Of a stretch of 5,738 bases of DNA, positions 1 to 4,862 are shown in pieces (position 1 is the stretch's first letter; the number at the start of each line of letters is the position of its first letter). The position numbers and the translations under genes were made by a program. Under the pieces are notes generated by a model. The model saw only the letters and a list, made by a program, of their open reading frames with translations, was not told the origin of the DNA and did not search any database. Origin of the DNA: Candidatus Omnitrophota bacterium (GTDB lineage: Bacteria > Omnitrophota > Gorgyraeia > Aquiviventales > Aquiviventaceae); the NCBI GenBank assembly GCA_016206725.1, contig JACQRA010000049.1, positions 1 through 5,738 on the forward strand. Reading direction: 5' to 3'.

Positions 1-89
1 CTGTTCGTCATCTCGGTGAGAGTCTAGCACTCTCGCTCTCTGCTGCCAATGCGGCCTACTGCCGTTCTGCCTGTCACACGCGACGTAAA
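1..89. other. Short gene-free stretch at the left edge
   Basis: I see no coding sequence or RNA gene here. The only structure is a small hairpin, GAGAGT at 18-23 with ACTCTC at 29-34 and a 5-nt loop, with no T run after it. This is probably the spacer between the left-hand operon and whatever lies beyond the window. Confidence 0.4.
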
Positions 90-129
90 GGGGACACAAA
101 CCAATTTTAAGAACTTGTTTTGTGTCCCC
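90..129. repeat. GGGGACAC palindrome, possible terminator or REP-like element
   Basis: An imperfect inverted repeat. GGGGACACAAA at 90-100 pairs exactly with its complement at 119-129, and the stem continues to 107/112 with two mismatches (101/118 and 105/114) around the loop TAAG (108-111). Read leftward, the 3' arm is followed by TTTACG, so it could end the murJ-uvrC-alkyltransferase transcript, although the T run is only three long. The alkyltransferase stop codon (107-109) sits at the tip of the stem and loop. From memory, GGTTTGTGTCCCC-type repeats recur in some environmental bacterial genomes, sometimes near REP-associated tyrosine transposases. No transposase is present here, so that link is inference. 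Confidence 0.75.
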
Positions 130-397
130 GATTATCAGCGAGGAGGCGACGTCGATTGGCGGCGGGACCCCAGGCGTAGCCGCCGAGGGAGCCATCGGAT
201 CGGATGACGCGATGACAGGGTGTGTGCTGCGAGTCCGGATTGCGTTTGAGCGCTTGGCCCACGGCGCGAGCCAGATGGGCGTCGCCGAGCCGCTCGGCGA
301 CCCACCGGTACGACCGCACTTGGCCCTTCGGAATACCACGTACGACGGCGTAGACGCGCTCCTCAAATGGCGTCGGGCTTCGACGTGAAGTGATCAT
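107..397 (-). CDS. Single-domain O6-alkylguanine-DNA alkyltransferase-like protein (MGMT/Ogt C-terminal domain only)
   Basis: This 96-residue protein is the DNA-binding/active-site domain of the MGMT/Ogt/Ada family, which moves alkyl groups from O6-alkylguanine onto its own cysteine. Visible landmarks are the helix-turn-helix with the conserved Tyr (IPKGQVRSY, Tyr30), the arginine finger (ARAVGQAL, Arg44), the acceptor motif PCHRV (Cys61) and a GGYAWG loop (72-77). The N-terminal RNase-H-like domain of full-length Ogt (about 160-170 residues) is absent. Cys61 argues against a classical alkyltransferase-like protein, which has Trp there. However, the Glu that completes the Cys-His-Glu network (Glu172 in human MGMT) aligns with Asn89. 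The last six residues (GHKTSS) and the stop come from a palindromic repeat. The ATG overlaps the uvrC stop (ATGA), and AAGGGG lies 8 nt upstream. It may be a true transferase or a damage sensor handing lesions to excision repair; the sequence does not decide. Confidence 0.85.
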   Translation of the reverse strand: MITSRRSPTPFEERVYAVVRGIPKGQVRSYRWVAERLGDAHLARAVGQALKRNPDSQHTPCHRVIRSDGSLGGYAWGPAANRRRLLADNRGHKTSS

Positions 398-1656
398 CTC
401 AAAAGCCCCTTGGCGCGGAGCTTCCGGTGATACGTAATCGCGAAGCGATGCGCTTCATCGCGGATGTGCTGGATCAGATGGAGGACCGGCGAGGTGGGCA
501 ATAAAATGATCGGTTGCTCCTGCTCCGGCATGATGATGTGCTCAAATCGTTTGGCCAAGCCCATGGTGGGGATCGTGCGGCTCAACGCCTTCAGCTCATC
601 GAGCGCGGCGTTGAGCTGCCCGCGTCCCCCATCCACAACGATGAGGTCAGGCCACGGCAGCTCCTTCGAGAGTGTCCCGCTGTAGCGACGGCGGACGATC
701 TCCCGCATCATCTGATAATCGTCTATGCCCGAGACGGTTTTAATCTTGAAATGGCGGTAGTGTGCCTTGTGGGGCTTGCCTTCGGTGAACGTGACCATCG
801 AGCCGACCGCAAACGTCCCGTAGAGGTTGGAGCAATCAAACGCCTCGATGCGCCTGGGGGGCGTTGTGAGCTTGAGGGCTAACTGCAATTGCTCGAGCGG
901 TCCGGCCAGCGACGATTTCTCTTTGGCGACGATCACGGACGTCAACGATTGTATTTGATCCCGAAGACGCGCCGCCTCTTCGAATCGTTGGCGGCGGGCG
1001 GCCTGCTCCATCCGCTTCGTCAGATCGCGCAGCAGCTCATCGCGCTTGCCCTCAAGAAACTCGACCAAGTCGTTGACGATGCGGCGATAGGACGATTCGT
1101 CAATCCACCCCACACACGGGGCAAGACATTGCCCGAGGTGATATTCCAGGCACGGCGTCTTGGGAAATTGCCGGCAGGTGCGCAAGGGAAAGACCCGCCG
1201 CAAGAACCGCAGCGCTTCGTGGACGGCGCCGGCATCCGGATAGGGTCCGAAATACCGCGCGCCCTCATCTCGATTCACCCGCTTACTGCGGGTCAGCAGC
1301 AAGCGCGGGAACGGTTCATTGGTCAGTTTGAGCAGGGGGTAGCTTTTGTCATCCCGGTAGGCGACGTTGTATTTGGGATGATGCTGTTTGATGAGGTCGG
1401 ATTCCCGTAAGAGCGCCTCGGCCTCTGAGGCGGTCGTGTGCACGTCCACATCAGCCACGCGTTGGACGAGCTGCGCGATGCGAGGCGAGAGGCGACCTGG
1501 TTTGCGGAAATACGAACTGACGCGCCGGCGAAGACTGAGGGCCTTGCCGACGTACAGAATGTCTCCAGCCTGATCCTTGAAGACGTACACGCCGGGTTGA
1601 TCCGGAAGGGTCTTTAGCCGCTTGAGGAAGGTTGAGGGTTGGGGGCGCGAACCCAT
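394..1656 (-). CDS. uvrC: Compact UvrC excinuclease subunit lacking the HhH domain
   Basis: UvrC makes the dual incisions of UvrABC nucleotide excision repair. In order: GIY-YIG nuclease (GVY at 22-24, YVG at 35-37, to about residue 100); a four-Cys group (Cys161, 169, 177, 181) matching the reported Fe-S cluster ligands of UvrC; a UVR helical hairpin (about 209-244) that binds UvrB; and an RNase-H-like nuclease with candidate catalytic Asp274 (AFDCSN), Asp342 (VVDGGRGQL) and His403 (EAHRFA). At 420 residues it is far below the usual 600 or so. It stops at KGLLR just after AHRFAITYHRKLR, where a helix-hairpin-helix domain normally follows. Only about 30 residues separate UVR from Asp274, instead of well over 100. 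ATG at 1656 is the only start before the GIY-YIG domain; the frame above it is a shadow of murJ. The gene overlaps murJ by 43 nt, and its stop overlaps the next ATG. Confidence 0.93.
   Translation of the reverse strand: MGSRPQPSTFLKRLKTLPDQPGVYVFKDQAGDILYVGKALSLRRRVSSYFRKPGRLSPRIAQLVQRVADVDVHTTASEAEALLRESDLIKQHHPKYNVAYRDDKSYPLLKLTNEPFPRLLLTRSKRVNRDEGARYFGPYPDAGAVHEALRFLRRVFPLRTCRQFPKTPCLEYHLGQCLAPCVGWIDESSYRRIVNDLVEFLEGKRDELLRDLTKRMEQAARRQRFEEAARLRDQIQSLTSVIVAKEKSSLAGPLEQLQLALKLTTPPRRIEAFDCSNLYGTFAVGSMVTFTEGKPHKAHYRHFKIKTVSGIDDYQMMREIVRRRYSGTLSKELPWPDLIVVDGGRGQLNAALDELKALSRTIPTMGLAKRFEHIIMPEQEQPIILLPTSPVLHLIQHIRDEAHRFAITYHRKLRAKGLLR
406..411 (-). promoter_or_regulatory. Ribosome binding site for the alkyltransferase-like gene, inside the uvrC 3' end
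   Basis: On the minus strand AAGGGG stands 8 nt before the ATG at 397-395. It lies within the last uvrC codons (Lys-Gly of KGLLR). Together with the ATGA stop/start overlap it supports the chosen start and translational coupling to uvrC. It is a partial rather than a full match to AAGGAGG. Confidence 0.5.
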
Positions 1657-3182
1657 CGTACGATGCTTGTCAGCTCCGTCACATGAAGCGCTGCACACGT
1701 CAGGCCATAGATCACGATGCCGCTGCCGATGGTCACGGACAATGCCACAAGCGGCGAGAGGTGAGGCGTGAGCTGCTGCCACATCATCCAACACCCCGCC
1801 CCCATGATGGCAGAGGCGAGGCTCACGCGCCAGAAGAGACCCGTAAGGTTCGGCCACAGGGCGCCTCCGAGCCGGCGTTCCAGGGCACGCAGCAGCCTCC
1901 AGGCATTCAGCAAGCTGGAGACGGCGGTCGCAAACGCCAGACCTGCCACCTGCATGACGGGAAGCAGCGCCACGGCGAGGAGCCCGTTGACGACCAGCGC
2001 CTCAGCCGCCAAGCGCACGGGAGTGCGGGTATCCTTCAAGGCGTAGAAAGCGCTGGTCAGCACTTTGGTGGCGGCATACGCGAGCAGACCGATCGTCAGC
2101 CACCGAAGGGCTGAGGCGGTGATCAACGTTGAGGAGACGTCGAACGCGCCCCGCTGAAAACACACGTGGATGATGGGCGTCGCCAAGAGGAACAACCCGA
2201 CAGCCGCCGGCAGGCTCTCACACAGCACGAGGCGCAAGACACCGGTCAATGTCGCGCGAAAGGTCCCCAGATCGTTGACGGCCGCTCGCTCGGACAGCAT
2301 GGGCAGACTCGCCTGAGAGGACGCTGTTGCGAAGAGCGCAAGCGGCAATTGGACCAAGCGATTCGCAAAATAGAGCGCAGCGACAGCCCCGGCTCCTGCC
2401 AACGGCAGCGAGGCCAGGATCGTGTTGAGGAACACGGCGGCTTGATAGACCGCCGTCCCAAAGAGCCGCGGCATGAGCAGCCGACCCATCTCTGAGGCGG
2501 CGGGATCCCGCCACACCCACTGCCAGCGAAATCCCACGGCGAACGACGTAGGCAGCAACATCATGACCTGCGCAAGCCCGCCCGCCATCACGGCCCACAC
2601 CACACCGATCACCGGCGGCTCCACGCGAGGCGCGACCCACAGGCATCCCGCGATCATCACGAGGTTCAGCACCACGGGGCCCGCGGCCGGCAAGCCGAAT
2701 CGATGCACGCTGTTCAAGACGCCACCCAGAAACGCCCACACCGCGACCAGGGTGAGAAAGGGAAAGAGGATGCGGGTCAGCCGGACGGTCAAGGCGAACT
2801 TCTCCGGATCTTGCAGGAACCCCGGCGCCATCAGCCGCACCAACCATGGGGCGGCGACGATCCCAACACATCCCAACACGCCGGCCACCACGGCAACGCG
2901 CACGCAGGAGGCGGCCACCACATGCCAAAACGCCTCCGGCGATCGCGTGGCTTTCGTCGCGCTGAGGACCGGCACGATCGCGCTGGTCACGGCTCCCTCC
3001 CCCACGAGATCCCGCAGCAGGTTCGGAAAGCGAAAGGCCACGACGAAGGCTTGGGCCTGCGCGCCGGTGCCAAAGAGCCGCGCGATCAACAGGTCCCGCA
3101 CAAACCCCAGGATTCGGCTCGCGGCTGTTGCCAGCGAAATCGCTCGAGTCGAAGCGGTGATGCGGGCCAACAACGTGCTCAT
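1614..3182 (-). CDS. murJ: Lipid II flippase MurJ (MviN)
   Basis: MurJ is an inner-membrane transporter of the MOP superfamily that flips undecaprenyl-linked lipid II to the periplasm for peptidoglycan synthesis. At 522 residues the protein has the usual length and is hydrophobic throughout, compatible with 14 membrane segments. The N-terminal signature is clear: SRILGFVRD (22-30), AFRFPNLLRDL (49-59) and EGAVTSAIVPVL. Arg23, Arg29 and Arg57 match the essential E. coli Arg18, Arg24 and Arg52. The position of the important E. coli Asp39 holds Gln44 (AQAFVVAF in place of TDAFFVAF). The ATG at 3182 gives the expected N-terminus; GGAG lies 14 nt upstream, a long spacing. The gene is first in the group and diverges from rpsT across 40 bp. 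A possible minus-strand -10 box (TTTAAT, 3229-3234) has no clear -35. The 3' end overlaps uvrC. Confidence 0.96.
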   Translation of the reverse strand: MSTLLARITASTRAISLATAASRILGFVRDLLIARLFGTGAQAQAFVVAFRFPNLLRDLVGEGAVTSAIVPVLSATKATRSPEAFWHVVAASCVRVAVVAGVLGCVGIVAAPWLVRLMAPGFLQDPEKFALTVRLTRILFPFLTLVAVWAFLGGVLNSVHRFGLPAAGPVVLNLVMIAGCLWVAPRVEPPVIGVVWAVMAGGLAQVMMLLPTSFAVGFRWQWVWRDPAASEMGRLLMPRLFGTAVYQAAVFLNTILASLPLAGAGAVAALYFANRLVQLPLALFATASSQASLPMLSERAAVNDLGTFRATLTGVLRLVLCESLPAAVGLFLLATPIIHVCFQRGAFDVSSTLITASALRWLTIGLLAYAATKVLTSAFYALKDTRTPVRLAAEALVVNGLLAVALLPVMQVAGLAFATAVSSLLNAWRLLRALERRLGGALWPNLTGLFWRVSLASAIMGAGCWMMWQQLTPHLSPLVALSVTIGSGIVIYGLTCAALHVTELTSIVRWVRAPNPQPSSSG

Positions 3183-3210
3183 TGACAGACGAAGGACTCC
3201 GTGCTAGAGT
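3182..3210 (+). promoter_or_regulatory. Near-consensus sigma70-type promoter of rpsT
   Basis: TTGACA (3182-3187) is a perfect -35 box. A 17-bp spacer and the -10 box TAGAGT (3205-3210, four of six matches) follow, with an extended -10 TGC directly in front (3202-3204). The -35 box begins at the first base of the murJ start codon on the other strand. Transcription would be expected to start near 3216-3218, only 5-7 nt before the rpsT ATG. No experimental start site is available; the call rests on box match and spacing. Confidence 0.7.
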
Positions 3211-3222
3211 CGTCAAGCTTCT

Positions 3223-3552
3223 ATGCCGATTAAAATTGTCGCGCTCAAACAACTGCGAAAAAGCCGCCGCCGCGCCCAGCGCAATCAAGCGGTGCAGTCC
3301 GAGCTGAAAACGCTCAAGAAGAACTTCCTGACATTGATCGCTCAACACAACGTACAGGAAGCCCAGCAACTCATTCCCGTGCTCATGAGGCGTTTCTCGC
3401 AAGCGGGCGCCAAGGGCCTCATCCACGACAATACGGCCTCAAGGGTCATCTCGCGTTTGAGCAAGCAATTGGTGAAGCGGACCCCGCCGCAGACTGCTCG
3501 CGCGGAGCAGGCAGGCACAAGCTCACCACCATCTGCTCCAACGCCGTCGTAA
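3223..3552 (+). CDS. rpsT: Small ribosomal subunit protein bS20
   Basis: bS20 binds 16S rRNA in the body of the small subunit and assists early assembly. The 109-residue product has the S20 layout: a very basic first helix (LRKSRRRAQRNQAVQSELKT, 11-30), a helical middle, and the conserved AAKG-IH-NTA-R-SRL signature seen as AGAKGLIHDNTASRVISRL (61-79). The usual N-terminus (MANIKSAKKR) is replaced by MPIKIVALKQ. A 23-residue Pro/Ser/Thr/Ala-rich tail after Lys-Arg86 extends beyond the usual 85-90 residues. ATG 3223 is the only possible start: an in-frame TAG lies at 3205-3207 with no start codon between. There is no Shine-Dalgarno sequence, and the predicted leader is only a few nt. Its 3' end overlaps holA, on the opposite strand, by 107 bp. 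Confidence 0.9.
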   Translation: MPIKIVALKQLRKSRRRAQRNQAVQSELKTLKKNFLTLIAQHNVQEAQQLIPVLMRRFSQAGAKGLIHDNTASRVISRLSKQLVKRTPPQTARAEQAGTSSPPSAPTPS

Positions 3553-4258
3553 GTAGGGGCCGTCTCCCGCTTTTTGCATCACGATCCAGTTGCCAGCAGT
3601 CCTCAAGAGCTTCTTGAAGCCACGCCACCGACCGTCCTTTCAGTTCTCCCGTCATCCGCTCCACCTGCCAGCTATTCCACCCCATCGCGGTTTCCATCTG
3701 AGCTCTCGGAGTCGCGGCGGTCATCAGGTGGGCCAACGTCAACCATCTCTGGAGCTGCCACACGATCAGTCCTAAGAGCTCGATCTCGTCCTTGCCGCCG
3801 GCGAGTTGCTCACGAAGCCCCTGCAGAGCGGAGGGGACATCCCGACGAGCGATCGCATTGAGCAAGGCGAAGTGGTCTGGAGTCTTCGCAGCGGCTTCAC
3901 TGAATTCTTCGATGGAGGCGCGTGCGCAGAGCGCCTGCCATGCGGGTTTCTTCGTCACATCCGATTCAACCAACAGGACGACGCAGGCGGTCTGTGAAGC
4001 CTCCCGAGCGCCCTGCTCGGCTAACGCCTTCAGACAGGCCTCCTCGAGCCGATGCGCCTCATCAATCACCACGAGCCGCAAGGGACTGTTCATGGGATGC
4101 TCGCGAATCAGGCCGAGGAACTCCGACGTGGAAACCTGCGCGGCGTTCAGGAGGTGTTGGTCAAGCGGATCAATATGGAGCTGGTCGGCGAGTTGACGGA
4201 TCCGTTCGAGCTTTCGTACCCGATCTGGACCACGGAAACAGTAGAGCGCGCCTGGCAT
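3446..4258 (-). CDS. holA: DNA polymerase III delta subunit-like clamp-loader protein (HolA), short form
   Basis: HolA (delta) is the clamp-loader subunit that opens the beta sliding clamp. Numbered from ATG 4258 (270 residues), domain I starts with ALYCFRGPD (4-12), without a Walker A loop as usual for delta, and has a strand RLVVIDEAHRL (61-71). The C-terminal collar-like domain runs from HFALLNAIARRD (129-140) through IVWQLQRWLTLAHL (165-178) to LKGRS...LDRDAKSGRRP (206-234). Only about ten residues join the two, so the roughly 65-residue domain II is missing; typical delta has about 340 residues. The IDEAH strand also recalls delta-prime/DnaX, so HolB ancestry is an alternative. The start is uncertain: ATG 4258 has AGG 8 nt upstream and lies 25 nt after lptE; GTG 4303 or TTG 4300 would overlap lptE slightly. 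The position between lptE and rpsT supports holA. Confidence 0.78.
   Translation of the reverse strand: MPGALYCFRGPDRVRKLERIRQLADQLHIDPLDQHLLNAAQVSTSEFLGLIREHPMNSPLRLVVIDEAHRLEEACLKALAEQGAREASQTACVVLLVESDVTKKPAWQALCARASIEEFSEAAAKTPDHFALLNAIARRDVPSALQGLREQLAGGKDEIELLGLIVWQLQRWLTLAHLMTAATPRAQMETAMGWNSWQVERMTGELKGRSVAWLQEALEDCWQLDRDAKSGRRPLLTTALEQMVVSLCLPAPREQSAAGSASPIACSNAR
3556..3575 (+). terminator. Weak candidate terminator after rpsT
   Basis: Just after the rpsT TAA, GGGG (3556-3559) can pair with TCCC (3565-3568), three G-C pairs plus one G-T, around a 5-nt loop. GC and then TTTTT (3571-3575) follow. Placement and T run fit an intrinsic terminator, but the stem is very short. The stretch also encodes holA on the other strand, so the match may be chance. 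Confidence 0.3.
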
Positions 4259-4283
4259 CGCAGAAGCCTGATCGCTGACGAGC

Positions 4284-4862
4284 TTACCAGTTTTCGACAA
4301 CACGTTCGACGACTCGGCGGGCGAGATCTTGAATGGCGCGGTCGAGCGCCGCGCTTTCCGACTCGGCCTTTGACCCTCGCTCAAAGTAGGTGGTATCGCC
4401 GGTCAGGGTTTCTTCCCACGCCGGCGCGGCGGGGTCGATGTGGAGATCGTAAAACTTCAGGTTCACCACGACATTGAGCCGCCACTCTTCCACCTTCTGA
4501 TCGGCGTCGTAGCGCAACGCATCCCGACGGAACTCCACCAGCTCCCCTTCCAGGCGACAATCCGCTTTCTCCGCGCCGGCCGGCCGCAGAAGTCCCGTGA
4601 ATTGGAAGCGGTTGAGGACGGATTTGGTCACGTCGGTTTCCATGCCGTGACGATACAACGGGAAGCGGTTTGCACCGGTCGTCAGTTGGGTGAGATCGAT
4701 TTTATTGACAAACGGCTTGACGTGAATGGTGCGCAGATAGCTCGCCAGGCCCGGCCGCGTCGTGTACCCACACCCGTCGATCAGAAGACAGAGGACAGAA
4801 GTCAGAAGACAGATCGACAATCTCTGACGTCTGATTTCTGATTTCTGATTTCTGAACGTCAT
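4284..4862 (-). CDS. lptE: LPS-assembly lipoprotein LptE
   Basis: LptE is the outer-membrane lipoprotein that plugs the LptD barrel and helps insert lipopolysaccharide. The 192-residue product has a lipoprotein signal peptide: a basic n-region (residues 4-14, five Arg/Lys), a hydrophobic stretch (15-28) and a lipobox LIDGC with acceptor Cys31. Asp at -2 is unusual. The mature part begins CGYTTRPG, as in other LptE proteins, and carries family features: IHVKPFVNKI (41-50), the ETDVTKSVLNRF helix, the ADCRLEGEL strand and a C-terminal helix (ALDRAIQDLARRVVERVVE). ATG 4862 is firm: an in-frame TGA lies 8 codons upstream (4884-4886), and it overlaps the bamD stop as ATGA. No Shine-Dalgarno precedes it, so translation probably depends on reinitiation after bamD. 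Codons 3-27 lie in an inverted heptamer repeat. Confidence 0.88.
   Translation of the reverse strand: MTFRNQKSEIRRQRLSICLLTSVLCLLIDGCGYTTRPGLASYLRTIHVKPFVNKIDLTQLTTGANRFPLYRHGMETDVTKSVLNRFQFTGLLRPAGAEKADCRLEGELVEFRRDALRYDADQKVEEWRLNVVVNLKFYDLHIDPAAPAWEETLTGDTTYFERGSKAESESAALDRAIQDLARRVVERVVENW
4781..4855. repeat. Inverted repeat built of 7-bp units, coding for the LptE signal peptide
   Basis: On the plus strand the left arm (4782-4813) is a run of heptamers: CAGAAGA, CAGAGGA, CAGAAGT, CAGAAGA, CAGA. The right arm (4824-4855) is CTGACGT, three CTGATTT units and CTGA. Folded on each other, the arms match at about 25 of 33 positions around a short loop (about 4814-4821). The block is less GC-rich than its surroundings. 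It lies wholly within lptE codons 3-27: one arm encodes the basic n-region (RNQKSEIRRQR), the other the hydrophobic core (CLLTSVLCLL). From memory, repeats of this TCAGAAA type occur in many environmental genomes, usually between genes; I cannot confirm this here. Confidence 0.85.

Noticed and set aside
107..397. Treating the alkyltransferase-like gene as a pseudogene because the N-terminal domain is missing
   Set aside because: The frame is intact, begins at a coupled ATG with a ribosome site, and retains the helix-turn-helix, arginine finger and PCHRV; single-domain members of this family exist.
889..1410. 173-codon plus-strand open frame opposite uvrC
   Set aside because: No motif or start signal, and it lies opposite well-conserved UvrC motifs.
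1657..1857. 67-residue N-terminal extension of the uvrC reading frame
   Set aside because: It lies in a second frame of murJ, has no family similarity, and UvrC proteins normally begin a few residues before the GIY-YIG domain, as they do from ATG 1656.
2473..3207. 244-codon plus-strand open frame opposite murJ
   Set aside because: Thr/Arg/Pro-rich composition typical of an antisense shadow; murJ is clearly the coding strand.
2218..3426. 402-codon minus-strand open frame across murJ and antisense to rpsT
   Set aside because: The translation is Arg/Gly/Ala-rich with no recognisable domain; it is a shadow of the high-GC murJ frame.
4259..4384. Upstream ATG at 4384 for holA
   Set aside because: It would overlap lptE by about 100 nt and add a non-conserved basic leader; ATG 4258 or GTG 4303 fits family length better.
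4818..4820. TTG as an alternative lptE start avoiding one repeat arm
   Set aside because: It would leave the signal peptide with no positive charges and lose the ATGA overlap with bamD.
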